From positions 169,219,341-169,283,340 of the forward strand of contig CM041293.1 of assembly GCA_023052935.1 (NCBI GenBank): a DNA stretch of 64,000 nucleotides. The letters run 5' to 3'. A program made the translations under genes and the position numbers. Each line of letters starts with the position of its first letter. Positions within the stretch are counted from its first letter, which is position 1. The notes beneath the pieces are model-generated. The model saw nothing but the letters and a program-made list of their open reading frames with translations. It did not search any database and was not told the origin of the DNA. Source of the stretch: Piezodorus guildinii. Taxonomy: Eukaryota > Arthropoda > Insecta > Hemiptera > Pentatomidae. Of this stretch, positions 20,577 through 30,769 are shown piece by piece.

Positions 20577-20580
20577 CTAT

Positions 20581-20769
20581 TAAGTGCTTATGAATTTTAA
20601 CTGCACTCACCTGTCTCTCCAGTTGTGATTTATAAAGTGTTTAACTGTTCACTAACTCACTATTCACAAAGTTTGAGGGCTGTTTACTCAGTAAAACAGA
20701 AATGGCAAGGGAACAAATACAGAGCGATATGAATATAGAACTGTAGGTGCGGCCATCTTGTTACGTCCT
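20581..20769 (-). other. Inferred LINE J 5' end
   Basis: Stretch between the gypsy target duplication and the LINE J target duplication. On the minus strand it begins GGACGTAACAAGATGGCCGC, a plausible GC-rich start of a jockey-type internal promoter region. No ORF. Assignment rests on the nesting logic. Confidence 0.5.
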
Positions 20770-20780
20770 TATAGTTGTCT

Positions 20781-20831
20781 TAAATGTGAAATTTCAGTTT
20801 CATAGGACTTTTCGTTTTTGCGCTATAGTTA

Positions 20832-20867
<36 letters not shown>

Positions 20868-20984
20868 TCTTTTGCGGGACTTGGTCATTTGTATTCAGGG
20901 GACCCTAAAACGTGTATTTCCGTTGAAAACTGGAATTTGAAAATTTTCACGATCGCAATACTTCAATATATAGTAAGTGAAAAT
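20781..20984. repeat. Repeat R, copy 2, right part
   Basis: Aligns with 2375-2578 of copy 1: 'GAAATTTCAGTTTC', a (CA)16 run at about 20831-20862, 'GGGACTTGGTCATTTG', 'CCTAAAACGTGTATTTCCG' and a degenerate end TAGTAAGTGAAAAT. Confidence 0.8.
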
Positions 20985-21012
20985 ATAACATCGAAAACTA
21001 ATAATTGTAAAT

Positions 21013-22791
21013 TTTTTTTTTTTTTTTTTTTTATTTGTTATCCGCCTCTACCCTACAGGGTCATTGGCGTCATCACATTACATTATACTCTATTGTAGTA
21101 CCCTACAATCTTTAAATATTCAAATAGTTTGGATATATGCTTTTCTTCGTCTCCGAGTATTTGGTTAAGCGTCAGTGGCAATCCAATAGCTTTTCTCAAT
21201 TTTTTGTATTTTTTACATTCTAATAACAAATGGTTCACACTCTGTATGACGTTGTCACATTCCGTGCAAGTGGGTGCTTCTAACCGTTTTAGGAGGTACC
21301 CATGGGTAAATTGGCAATGACCGATTCTCAATCTGCACAGTAGGATTTCTTCCCTCCTAGACTTTCTGGAGCTAGTTAACCATTTATTGCAATCAGATTT
21401 CACTGCTCTTAATTTTGTCTGCCCTCTTTTCCACTTTTCCGTCCAATCCGCTAGCAAACCTTTTTTCGATTGGAGCATCCAATCTTCCACAGTTACTTCA
21501 TTAATTTGGACAATTCCAATCTCTTCTCCTATTCTGGCGGTGTTGGCTGCTCGGTCAGCTTTTTCATTGCCCGGAATTCCTCGATGGGCTGGTAACCATA
21601 GCAACACAACATGTGTATGTTCGAGTTTTATTTTCCAACTCTCGTTAATTATTTCCCGTATTATCGCGTTGGTTGGTGTTTGGCTGTCGATGGCAGCTAG
21701 CACACTCCAAGAGTCCGTCGCAATAATCCACGAATTTTTGTTAGAGTTATCTATACATTTCAGAGCCTTTAGTATAGCAGTGGCTTCTCCTGTGAAGACA
21801 GAGCTCCCTTTAGGCAGCTTGAACATGAGCTGTCTATCTTTATTGTAGACAGCACAGCCAACGCTATCTTCCATTTTCGAAGCATCAGTGTATAGAACTT
21901 CAGAGTTATGGTACTTTTCCAATATTTCCAAAAACGAGTTCTGTATTTCTATTGAAAGCATGTTTTTTACTCTGGCCATCGATCGGTCTATGTGAGGTCT
22001 TTCTTTGTATCTGCGAGGGATTTTAAATTCAGGAACGGATTTTATATTATGTAGGCTCATATCTATTTGAGTCAGTGCTTGGTAAATTTGCCTTTGGATG
22101 GGTTTCTCGGTACTCTTGACACCACGACATTCGGGCTCTTCAGCAAATAGAGAAGAGGCTAATGGGTGATGATAAGAAGCCTTTAATCTGGAAACATATT
22201 TGAGTGTCAAGTATTCTCGTCTGAGCTGCAAGGATGGTTCGCCAGATTCTGCGTAGATGCTTTCTATTGGGGAAGATCGGAAAGCTCCAGTGCAAATTCT
22301 TAGTGCCGCATTATGTACAGAATCTAACATTTTCAACGCTGTTTTTTTGGCTATTCCATATATTTGGGATCCATATTCGAATTTAGTTTTTATTACGGAC
22401 TTATAAATTTTTATAAGAGACTGTCTGTCGGCTCCCCAGTTGGAATTTGAGATACATTTCAAAATCCCTAGTCTTTTGGTGGCTCCATCTTTTAAATGCT
22501 TAATATGTGGAATCCAGCTCATTCTCTTATCGAATATAACTCCTAAATACATCTGCGTTTCAACGTACTCTATCGTAGAGCCATTTAGCGATAGACGTGG
22601 GTTATAATCACCTGTTCGTCGTTGACAAATATGTAAACACTTTGTTTTCGCAGATGAAATTTTAAAGCCGGTCGTTAATGACCATTGTTCAATTTTATTT
22701 AGCGCCTCCTGAAGCTTCCATTCGATGAATGGCAAAGATTTGCTTCGTGTCATAATGACTATGTCGTCAGCGAAAAGTAGGCACTTTTTAT
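21013..22791 (-). mobile_element. 5'-truncated RNase-H-type LINE, recent insertion
   Basis: The poly(A) tail is the T-run 21013-21032. A 12-bp target duplication, ATAATTGTAAAT, lies at 21001-21012 and 22792-22803. Between them is one open frame covering the C-terminal half of ORF2 and a short 3'UTR. The clean duplication and open frame point to recent insertion. It is antisense in intron 2 of the ankyrin gene. Confidence 0.93.
21083..22791 (-). CDS. LINE ORF2 C-terminal part: RT tail, RNase H, CCHC finger (partial)
   Basis: The frame is open from the truncation point to a stop at 21083. The first internal Met at 22753 is not a real start, since RT sequence with the catalytic 'LLFADDIVIM' box lies upstream of it. 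After the RT thumb ('YLGVIFDKRMSW', 'KIYKSVIKTKFEYGSQIYG') comes an RNase H domain with its four acidic positions in recognisable blocks: 'LYTDASKMEDSVG', 'FTGEATAILKAL', 'IIATDSWSVL' and 'GNEKADRAAN' after 'LLWLPAHRGIP'. A CX2C-HX4C finger follows near the end ('CTECDNVIQSVNHLLLEC'). RNase H plus this finger places it in the I/R1/LOA group, exact clade not determined. The endonuclease and RT palm are missing through 5' truncation. Confidence 0.9.
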
Positions 22792-22803
22792 ATAATTGTA
22801 AAT

Positions 22804-23420
22804 TATATAAAAAACAGATTATATTTTTATAATAGATAATTAAAGAAATAAAATAAATAAATAACCATCATGTTTATATACATAGCCTCGGCTAAAAAAT
22901 ATAATAATTTTTTTTTTTAGTTAAAAAAATAGAAATAGCAATTTAACACTTCTATAACATTTTCTGGTTGCGTTTTATGAAAACTAGATCGGTCAAGATT
23001 TTTTGGAAATTGAATAGAGAGAATGTAATTGAATAGATGAGATAAACAAACCTCACATCACACAAGCTCGGGACCACCTTTTTACGTTTCCTCAGAAGGA
23101 CAGGGGTTATGGAGACCATTAGGACCATTAGGACAAACCTAACCTCTATAAAGTGGTTACCCAAAAATAGTTGTACGTTTAATTTTTGTTAGTTACTAGC
23201 CTTACTACTGACAGAGGACGGCAGTTGAAACTGAAAACTGAATCACCTACTAGCACTTCAGAACCACAGCCTATCACTCGAAATCAAACGACAAAATTGA
23301 GAGGTGGAGCCGTCCCTTAAAGACAGAGCTCAGGTGTCACAATTCTGTTCATTGGGTTGGCACGTTACCGATTGTGTTGTTAGGCTTAAGGGCTCTTATT
23401 CCCCGAAACGGATATGCTAG
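22804..23420. other. No gene; AT-rich spacer with a degenerate SINE piece
   Basis: 22804-22950 is AT-rich. The minus strand at about 23130-23050 resembles the body of SINE-2 ('GGTGGTCCCGAGC', 'GTGATGTGAGG'), next to a + strand patch like SINE-1 ('CCTCTATAAAGTGGTTACCC'). No other structure recognised. Confidence 0.4.
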
Positions 23421-23429
23421 AATCCATCA

Positions 23430-23960
23430 ATGAATCGTCGTTTATCAAGAATCTAAGGTCAACGCTTCAACGGTATGGACCAGCATTTCTCCAGCAATAG
23501 GATTCTCGCAAATTCTTCATAAATCAGGACCTACCGAATGCTTCTCACGTTTTCATCAGAGATGACACAATACGGAAACCACTTCAGCAGCCTTACCAAG
23601 GCCCTTTTCGAGTAGTTAAAAGGAATATTAGGTATTACAGCATTGATAGGCATGGAAAAGAAGAAGATACAGCGATTGACAGGTTCGAACCTGCGTTTCA
23701 ATGCAGAACTCCCTTTCTTCTGCCGAGGACGAACTAACGCCACTCGTTGCCTCTCCAACAACAACAACTCCGATTTCATGTGTCTGAATGTTTCTCTTTC
23801 AGTACCCTTTCATTGGGAGGGGAAGTACTGTGGCATCAACACATGTGGTTGCTAAGGAGATATAACCTCAATGTTTCTGTGTTACAGATAACCTTTTGTG
23901 TTTTGCAAACATTATATGTTATGTGCGTTAAAATAAAGATACAGCCCCTAACACACACCC
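23430..23960 (+). pseudogene. Ty3/gypsy relic: end of pol plus start of 3' LTR
   Basis: The + strand reads as the post-integrase C-terminus of a gypsy Pol: 'LRSTLQRYGPAFLQQ' near 23460, 'HVFIRDDTIRKPLQQPYQGP' near 23550 and a 'IDRHGKEEDTAIDRF' block near 23645, with stops between. About 23813-23830 is a polypurine tract (GGGAGGGGAAGTAC) followed by TGTGGCATCAAC, a typical 3' LTR start. The LTR continues to an AATAAAG near 23930 and then runs into (TA)n. It is a different family from the intact gypsy. Confidence 0.65.
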
Positions 23961-23962
23961 AC

Positions 23963-23965
<3 letters not shown>

Positions 23966-24010
<45 letters not shown>
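23966..24010. repeat. (TA)n microsatellite
   Basis: TA run with one GTA interruption, followed by a short TAGG/TAGA-type patch to about 24030. Confidence 0.95.
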
Positions 24011-24011
<1 letters not shown>

Positions 24012-24070
24012 GGTAGATAGGTAGGTAGGTAAGGTGTTTTAGGGCGATAAGTTTCTAGATTATTACGCCC

Positions 24071-24074
<4 letters not shown>

Positions 24075-24138
<64 letters not shown>
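24075..24138. repeat. (TA)n microsatellite
   Basis: About 32 TA units. Confidence 0.95.
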
Positions 24139-24142
<4 letters not shown>

Positions 24143-24186
24143 TTATGTAGAATCAAGAATTATATTATTCTTGATTTCATTTTCAT

Positions 24187-24480
24187 ATGAATCACTTGTA
24201 GCTGAGTGGTTAGCATAACAGCCTCATATGCCAAAGGTCACGGGTTCAAACCCGCAGGTGGTCCTAGGATTTTTAATGGGAATAAAAAAACTTTAGTTAT
24301 GCCGTCCTTCGGAGGGGACGTTAAAAGATGGTCCCGAGCCTGTGCGATGTCAGGTACTCGTTAAAGATCCCTATCCTAATAAAACCTGAATAGGCAAAAT
24401 TTAGGACTCCCACTGTAGCATCGTCCGATTAGCCTTAGTAGCATAAAGTGACGTTAAATAAATAAACTCATTAGCATATG
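24187..24480 (+). repeat. tRNA-derived SINE-2
   Basis: The tRNA-like head has box A 'TAGCTGAGTGGTTAGCATAA' and box B GGTTCAAACCC. The body contains 'TTATGCCGTCCTTCGGAGG', 'GATGGTCCCGAGCCTG' and 'ACTCGTTAAAGATCCCTAT', and the 3' end is 'GACGTTAAATAAATAAACTC'. Related pieces lie at 55655-55800 (+) and 51700-51790 (-). It belongs to intron 2, 290 bp upstream of exon C. Confidence 0.8.
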
Positions 24481-24768
24481 TAAATATTCCACCAAGGGAG
24501 GTTACATCTTTGTTTTGTTAGTTAAATGTATTAATCAAAGGACTGTTAAACAATTCTTTATTTTAGGTAGGTTCATTGTAAATTATGTTTGTTATTCAAT
24601 CGATTATTATATGTCCAACAAATTTTAATAATTAAAGATGCATCGTTCAACTCCTAATTCATTTAAATTAGAAGAAGAATTACATTCTCCTATACCTTGC
24701 TTGTATTTTATTTTGTGTATTATTTATCGTATCTTATGATTATATACTTTTTTTTTATTATTTTTTAG

Positions 24769-24858
24769 TATATGAAGATTTTAAGCTATTTAGATCCAAA
24801 ACCATCAACGCACGCCGTTAGCATCGAAAGAAGACGAAGATGGCGGATGATGCAAAGG
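24769..24858 (+). CDS. Ankyrin-repeat gene, exon C (90 nt)
   Basis: The acceptor TTTTTTAG ends at 24768 after a long T-rich tract; the donor GTAAAA starts at 24859. It has 30 codons in phase 0, in frame with exons B and D. The peptide moves from 'YMKILSYLDPKPSTHAVSI' to a very basic stretch (RRRRWRMMQR). The intron after it is only 77 bp (24859-24935). The downstream frame in exon D, with its clear ankyrin motifs, makes this exon credible. Confidence 0.8.
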
Positions 24859-24935
24859 GTAAAAATTGTCTGTTTATCGATATGGCTACCTTCATAAATA
24901 CCGATCGCCTTTCTTTATCCTGTATCTAATTTCAG

Positions 24936-25379
24936 AGATCACCGCTAGACGAATCCGGAATCTGGACAGTGCTGCAGTACATGGCGGCTCTGGACCTGCT
25001 GGAGCCATACGACCCCAATATAAGCAACGAGGGCCTGGTGGAGCGAGCAGTGAGGGAAGGGCGAGCCGACCTCATCCTCAGCAAGATGGACCTGCCGGGG
25101 CTGTGGCGGTGGAGCTCCATGCACGAGGCGGTCCTCAGCGGCACGATGGAGCGAGTACTGACCAAGTTCGACTTCGCGGTCAACTTGGACGTGCAGACGG
25201 TGACAGGGAGGACCCCTCTCCACTGGGCCGCAGACATGGGCTACATGTCCTTCGCGCACAACCTCTTGGCAAGGGGCGCCAGGGCCGACGCTGAGACCAT
25301 CTTCGGCATCACGCCCTTGGACTACGCCAGGTCCAGCGGCCATAGCAACATCTACAACTTGATCATGGAATATCTCTAA
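24936..25379 (+). CDS. Ankyrin-repeat gene, last exon D (147 codons and stop)
   Basis: The acceptor TTTCAG ends at 24935 and the frame runs to TAA at 25377-25379. This exon is far more GC-rich than its surroundings and keeps one clean frame, unlike the transposon relics. It holds at least two and probably three ankyrin repeats: 'WRWSSMHEAVLSGTMERVL', then 'TGRTPLHWAADMGYMSFA' with 'NLLARGARADAET', then 'FGITPLDYARSSGHSNIYN', ending 'LIMEYL'. Ankyrin repeats are protein-interaction modules; the partner and role are unknown. Together with exons A-C the protein would be about 227 aa, assuming exon A is first. The upstream part of the exon ('LDESGIWTVLQYMAALDLLEP') is not a domain I recognise. 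I cannot assign an orthologue. Confidence 0.9.
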   Translation, partial: RSPLDESGIWTVLQYMAALDLLEPYDPNISNEGLVERAVREGRADLILSKMDLPGLWRWSSMHEAVLSGTMERVLTKFDFAVNLDVQTVTGRTPLHWAADMGYMSFAHNLLARGARADAETIFGITPLDYARSSGHSNIYNLIMEYL

Positions 25380-25531
25380 CTGTTCAGATTGCCGCGATCT
25401 AACCTTCTTTTATTGCCTCGCGGAGAACTTCAGAATATCCAATCTATAATGGAATATGTTATACACAAATACATCAACAGCTGTAATAATGTACTACTAT
25501 TGTGAGCATGACGAAAAATACATTCCATCCG

Positions 25532-25537
25532 ATTAAA
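25532..25537 (+). terminator. Candidate polyadenylation signal of the ankyrin gene
   Basis: ATTAAA about 155 nt after the stop codon, the nearest canonical or near-canonical hexamer noticed, followed by a T-rich stretch. Tentative. Confidence 0.4.
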
Positions 25538-25589
25538 TATTATGTTTTTGTTTCAAACTCCCTGTGACATGCACCAACCTTAATCATTT

Positions 25590-26452
25590 AGAGTAAATTA
25601 TAGGTGGAATAATCAGGAGTCAGTCTTTTTCTAAATATTTTAATTTTTCCGATGTTTCGGCTCAAGGTTGTGAGCCGTCATCAGGGCTAAAAACATCAGA
25701 ACAAAAGAGATACATATTAATGTGATAATGAAAATTTTGAATGTATTGACAATGATAACATTTAAAATAAAACAGAAAATATACCAACATACTTAAATAT
25801 TATGGATAAAAATAATGATAATATGATAAACAATATGATGATGATAAGCATAAAAACAAAACTTTAGACTTTAATATAGAAGTAAAAATTATATATAAAC
25901 ATACCTTTACTGACCCATGTCCAAGCAAAAACTGAGGAAAACCGAAAACATAGGTAGTATGGGGAGATGTTCATGTAAAAACCTCAGACGGTTTTACCCT
26001 CTAAATATAAATACTACAGCTTATCTTTGTTTTAAAAAGTTTTCCAAAATTATACAATGGAAAAACAAAACAAAATATGTACAATAAGGCTCAACATTTT
26101 TAACAGAAAATTATAAACACTAGAATCTGAGGTATGTAAAAGATCCAAAAGGTATGTAAAAAAACAGAAGTGTTATAAAAGAAAAGAAAAATATACAGTA
26201 AATAAAATAAAAATTATGCAAGCAAACTATACAATAAAGTATGAAAGTTATAACTTAAGGAGACAAAAGATGTTGGCATTCGAGGGAGAGATTATTTCTT
26301 GGTCCGTTTTATGATTGACGGGTCTCGATCTTTTTCCATATGGATGGGTATAGCTTCGGAGAGGAGTCGCTTTTTGTAGTTAGGTACGGTGGCTAGGATT
26401 TCAGGATTATCAAAATCAAAATGATGGTCAAGGGATATAGCGTGTTCGGATA
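25590..26452 (-). pseudogene. Penelope-like element (PLE-2), 5'-truncated: Pol C-terminus and 3' terminal repeat
   Basis: The minus strand 26449-26292 is open and reads as the end of a PLE protein after its GIY-YIG nuclease: 'SEHAISLDHHFDFDNPEILA', 'VPNYKKRLLSEAIPIHMEKD', stop TAA at 26294-26292. Downstream (25700-25590) is the element end with a CTGATGA-hairpin-GAAAC block (hairpin arms GGCTCA/TGAGCC), the pattern found in PLE terminal repeats that encode hammerhead motifs. The same end occurs at 39570-39680 on the + strand. RT and most of the nuclease are missing. The PLE identification rests on recalled family features. Confidence 0.7.
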
Positions 26453-27419
26453 ATTAGAATAAAATATAACTGGGTTAATTGATTCCAAATCGTCCAGACC
26501 TTGCAACTCGACATTTTTGATTTTTGTAATTTTTTGACCAGTTATTCTCTATCCTTTCGTGAATGTAATACCATAAATATAAATAAATTCGGGGCCAATA
26601 CTTTTATTATTACAACCGTTTTAAGTCAGCTCCGCAGGCAAAAACGTATGATGGTAAAATCTTTCTAATTCCAGTAATTTTTTAGATATCAAATCAAAAC
26701 AAAAATTAACGATAAGATAAGGACATGCTTTGTATTTTTGTCCCCCACAACTCACTACATAAATAGTGAAGAAAGTTGTTTAAAAAATTCTCGAAAATGA
26801 ATAAAAAACGAGGTTTTTAACGAGATAAAAGTGTATAAAGGAAAAGAACACCACTTTTAATTATTTTTTCTTATATAGGTTAGTAATAGTCCTACTTGCT
26901 GTAAAATTTTCTATTTTGAGAACATGGACCTTTTTTGTATATGAATTTTCAAAATTGGATAAATTCATTTTTCGCGATGTTTACACGGAAATATTTCAAA
27001 TTTACCGCTGTGTAATATGGGTTAATTTTTTTTCTGCATTTGTCTAATCTCTAAGTGACAAAATTGTTCAAGGATCTTTTTTTTTCTTATTTTACTAACT
27101 AAACAGCTAATTTTCTCAATTTCCTTAATTACTTAATTTTCGTAATATTTTAAAATATACTTAATGCCGGTTTATTAAATTCACAATCTTGCAAAGTTCA
27201 TTTTCATTTTCGTTGGATTCTAACAGTGGACTTCTGCTAAGAAAATCGGCTTCTAAATTGCATTTTCCAGGATAATATTTCATATAAAAGTCATATTGTG
27301 ACTGATTACACTGTAAATGACATCCCTATTAAGCAGACTTATCAACTAATTGGTTCTATTATGATTTAGCATTTTAAGTACATATCTTTTTACTTTTTTT
27401 TCTACAAACTTAAAACACA
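26453..27419. other. No feature recognised
   Basis: AT-rich sequence without long ORFs, tandem structure or recognisable element ends. Confidence 0.5.
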
Positions 27420-27935
27420 TTTACCTCAGTCTACTATACCTCCTATCTCCCAAACCGTCCTTCCGAGTTCGCTGTGGCGAACAATTTTCCCACTTTTATC
27501 CCGTCAAGGGCAGTATTTCTCAGGGATGCGTCTTGGGACCCGTGCTCTACATCCTTTTCACTGCTGATGTTCCTACTCATCCCTATATTAAATGTGAACA
27601 TGAAGCATTCACTCCTAGACGAAAATCCTTCCCGCCAGTTTATTTCAACTCAATACCAATTCCTCCTTCAGATACAGTCCGGTATCTTGGCTTATTATTA
27701 GACAAAAGACCAATGATACATACAAGACTTAAAAGACAAAAACTCAACCTACAATTCGGACAGTTATACAGAAAATCTGAGCTTACAGTTGAAAACAAAT
27801 TATTAATCTACAAGACAATACTGAAGCTAATCTGGATCTACGGACTTGAACTGTGGGGGACAGCTAAACGTTCTAACATCAAACGCATTCAATCTTTTCA
27901 ATCCAAAAAATTGTTTAATGGTTTCAAATGTTCAA
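27420..27935 (+). pseudogene. Jockey-like LINE K, copy 3, with an internal deletion
   Basis: The + strand reads RT motifs in order: 'QGCVLGPVLYILFTADVPTH', then directly 'TPRRKSFPPVYFNSIPIPPS', 'VRYLGLLLDKR', 'LIWIYGLELWGTAKRSNIK'. The join near 27585-27605 lacks the YADD-containing stretch and about 60 further residues present in LINE J. Truncated at both ends; no poly(A). Confidence 0.75.
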
Positions 27936-28119
27936 ATTCTCACTAAATTCCAAATCGGAAACCACTTAATTTCGAATACTTTTGACACTCCTATTTTTAT
28001 ATTTTTCGTAAATTAACGTTGAAACCGTTAAATATAAAATGACTATTGTCGTGATTTTTGGGTTCGTCTAATGTATACCTTCCTCTTAACATGATAAAGT
28101 GAGTAACAACTCTTTAAAA

Positions 28120-28360
28120 ACAGAAATAATAACTCAAAAGCAAGTCAATTACATAATGATAGTGAATTCCGAATACTTTCAATAGTCAAGATCGGGCTGC
28201 GGAGAAAATAAGTACGTTCTTCTGTCACAAGAGAATAAAACTAAAAATATCATTTACGCAGAAGTACTTTAAAATATATTTTTTTGAAAACTGCTAAATC
28301 CCGATCATAATAACAGAAATTTGCGCGGACGAAGTCGCTGGTAACAGCTAGTTTATGAAT
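28120..28360 (-). repeat. Dispersed repeat T (copy with GCGACTTCGTCCGCG head)
   Basis: The reverse complement starts 'AACTAGCTGTTACC' then 'GCGACTTCGTCCGCGC' and 'TTCTGTTATTATGATCG', and aligns with 56085-56240 through 'TATTTTAAAGTACTTC' and 'CCCGATCTTG'. This head is common at ends of RTE-mobilised repeats of insects. No coding sequence. Confidence 0.6.
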
Positions 28361-29390
28361 ATAATTCATTATTTGATACTGATAAAATAAAAAAGAGGCT
28401 CCCTTCCCCTCCCATACAGTGTCATAATTTTCTATCATTTTTCCACCTTTATCTTTACAAATTCTTTTTTTTTTTTTTTTTTAAATCACATTTTCTTTTT
28501 TCCTAATTCTTCATATTACTTTCGTGTATAAATTCGTTTACTATAATTGGGGTTTCATAACGAAAAATGTTTTGTTTTGGTAAACTAGTTATGTTTTTTC
28601 TTTCCGAGTTTATAGGTTACTATATATTGCGTAATAGAATCATATTTTATGAATATACTAGAGCTATTTGTGATTTTATGGTTGAGTTTAAAAAACAATT
28701 TTTGATTTTCTTTCCTCCGCTAAAAATCAGCTTTTCGTTTAAGAATCATGATCATATCATTTTTTCATGTCTTCCACTCCTATGAATCAGGAAACAATAC
28801 ATCATTAATTAATTTTGAATTTTACATTTAAAAAAAAATCGAAAACAGATTTTTTCTTTAAATATCTTAAAACCCGTTGCAATCAATGAGCTAAACATTT
28901 AGGTGAATTATTTTTATTTGACATCAAATCGATCCCCTAAGTATGAATAAAAAAAGTCGCGGGGGCAGATTTTCCATTTTTACCAGGCTAAACTCTTTAT
29001 TCGAAGTTGTATTCTGTTTTATTTGTATCTTTTGTTTATTTTGATTTTATATATGTCATAATCATTGGCTGAATAGATATTTACGTTACTAAATGAAGTC
29101 AGATAAACTTGAGTTCTTCCGATCACTGTACAAAATGTCCCAAAATAAACATTATTTTCCAATGATTCATTATAAAAAAAAAAAAAAAAAAAGATTAATA
29201 ATTGTGTATTCTGTAGACCATATAGGTTTTATGATTATACATTTATTAATAAAGGATCAGGTATACTTATATTAGTATTACAGATGAGATTCAGACAACA
29301 CTTTGAGCGTTGTTTTTAATTACTGATAGGTTACTCACATCCCTAGTCATACCACATTTGATGCTCACTAACAGGTTGTGATCCAGATTT
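28361..29390. other. No feature recognised
   Basis: AT-rich with poly(T) (28466-28482) and poly(A) (29173-29191) runs. Short ORFs here look random. Confidence 0.5.
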
Positions 29391-29960
29391 ATGGATTGAT
29401 CTGGAACCAGTTGAGTTTCAGTATTTGAATCATCATTTCCAGTTGTGTAATTTACTAAAGTGTAAATAGCAAAAGTATTTTCTGATTTTCAGTTATGGAC
29501 TGAGTTCTAATTGTTGACCATCCTCAGTTCTTATTATGTAGTATTTATTTAGAGACATTGTTAGATTTGATAATCTGGACTAGGCCAAATGTCCTTCCTC
29601 TTCTATGGACCATATTTTAACCATCATTGAAACCTCTTCTCTACTAAGATGCCTTATCATGATGTAGCTCAGATTTTTACTGTCCATGTCCTTATCCTCC
29701 TTGTCCCTAAAACATTTATCAGGTTTCCTTAGACAGTTTTAGCTTGTTACCTTTCTGTTCATCTTAAGTTGAGCTGGCCCTACTGACAATTCTGCAAATG
29801 GGCTATTCTTGAATAAATTGCTTCAACTCAAATGATGAGAAAGGTATATTATCAGCCACAATGGCATCTAGTATGCCATTTGAAGCAAATATTAGTTTGA
29901 TATCCTTGGTCGTTTCTAATGCTGTCTTATATGACATTTTTACTTTATTAAACCAGAATG
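29390..29960 (-). pseudogene. Ty3/gypsy integrase relic
   Basis: Reading the minus strand downward from 29950 gives the second half of an integrase core: 'LIFASNGILDAIVADNIPFS' then 'SFELKQFIQE', the position of the second catalytic Asp and following helix. A diverged linker and 'EEEGHLA-SRLSNLTMSLNK' then 'YYIIRTEDGQQ' follow, like the C-terminal module of invertebrate gypsy integrases. Stops and frameshifts throughout. Confidence 0.55.
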
Positions 29961-30136
29961 AAATATAATGCAATTATTAGGTCGGGATAGTTTCCTAGTC
30001 AGGAGAAATCCATAACAACCCATTGATAAAGTTTTGATGGAACAAGATAAGGCTAATAAGATAAATATAAAGGGTCCTATATATTTTTATTTCTAAAAGC
30101 TTCACCTATTTTACATTTTAATACATATCATTTTAT

Positions 30137-30283
30137 TGGAAGGAATTAATCCGGGTGGCGGTCATTAAATGAAACAACTAAATAGTTTCAACTATTTATT
30201 TTTTCCGTTTCGATGACCGATAATGACCACCACCCGGACTAATTCCTTCCAGTAATTCTCAACGGTCAACTAATTACATCCAT
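30137..30283. mobile_element. Hairpin element H, copy 1
   Basis: Arms GGAAGGAATTAATCCGGGTG.. and ..CACCCGGACTAATTCCTTCC enclose an altered loop, followed by the tail 'CAGTAATTCTCAACGGTCAA' and CTAATTACATCC. A 12-bp direct repeat ATATCATTTTAT flanks it at 30125-30136 and 30284-30295. Other copies: 53801-53933 (best) and 51795-51890 (5' truncated). Confidence 0.8.
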
Positions 30284-30760
30284 ATATCATTTTATGTGTG
30301 AGTTTATTTTGGGGCCAGTAAAATATTTACTTATAATTTTCTGATTGATAAATGCTAACTATGAAGCTTCTCCAACATTTCATTTCTCAAAGAAAAATTC
30401 AACAACAGCTTTCGGCCAACAAATACTAAGTTACCAATTACATAATTTTGTCTTATAATTTTTAATATATTTATATATCTTCAGGCACATTTTTACTTTT
30501 ACATTGCAACGCCTAGTTCTGAACTACATGAAGGGATGGCCTTCCAATAGTAATGATGTACCTGAAGAAATAAAAATCAGACATAAAATAATATTAATAT
30601 ATATCATTTTATGTGTGAGTTTTTTTGGGGCCAGTAAAATATTTACCTATGTTTTTCTGACTCCTAAATGCTGACTTAGAAGCTTCTCCAACATTCCATT
30701 TCCCGAGGAAAATTTTTACAACAGCTTTCAGGCAACAAATACTAAGTTTCTAAATAATAA
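30284..30760 (+). repeat. Repeat U: tandem ~317-bp unit with internal hairpin, orientation A
   Basis: The arm beginning 'ATATCATTTTATGTGTGAG' occurs at 30284 and 30601 (period 317). Between the arms (30478-30568) is a hairpin-like segment whose ends are 'TCTTCAGGCACATTTTTAC' and 'GTACCTGAAGAAATA'. Other blocks: 34010-34265 (same orientation) and 34770-35245 (opposite). Confidence 0.8.
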
Positions 30761-30769
30761 ATAATTTGT

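Larger units (their letters stand above)
7851..20769 (-). mobile_element. Jockey-like LINE J, near full-length, with nested insertions
   Basis: The poly(A) tail (T-run 7851-7864 on +) follows TATAGTTGTCT at 7841-7851. The same 11-12 bp recur at 20770-20780, and repeat R resumes in register there. This target duplication shows that everything between entered as one LINE that was later interrupted by a LINE-X fragment (about 12443-13446) and a gypsy element (13908-20576). Subtracting these leaves about 5.2 kb, a normal full-length size: 5'UTR, ORF1, ORF2, short 3'UTR. Three 5'-truncated relatives lie at 40638-41358, 58400-58855 and 62538-63380. Confidence 0.85.

Noticed and set aside
24195..24270. 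tRNA gene on the + strand
   Set aside because: Boxes A and B are present, but the cloverleaf is poor and the same body follows in other copies (55655, 51700), so it is the head of SINE-2.
24866..25343. Alternative frames over the last ankyrin exon (142 aa on +, 132 and 101 aa on -)
   Set aside because: GC-rich codons open extra frames; only the 24936 frame carries ankyrin motifs and fits the splice phase.
28567..28785. Phe/Ile-rich + strand ORF as a membrane protein
   Set aside because: AT-rich random ORF; no motif, splice signals or homologue in the window.
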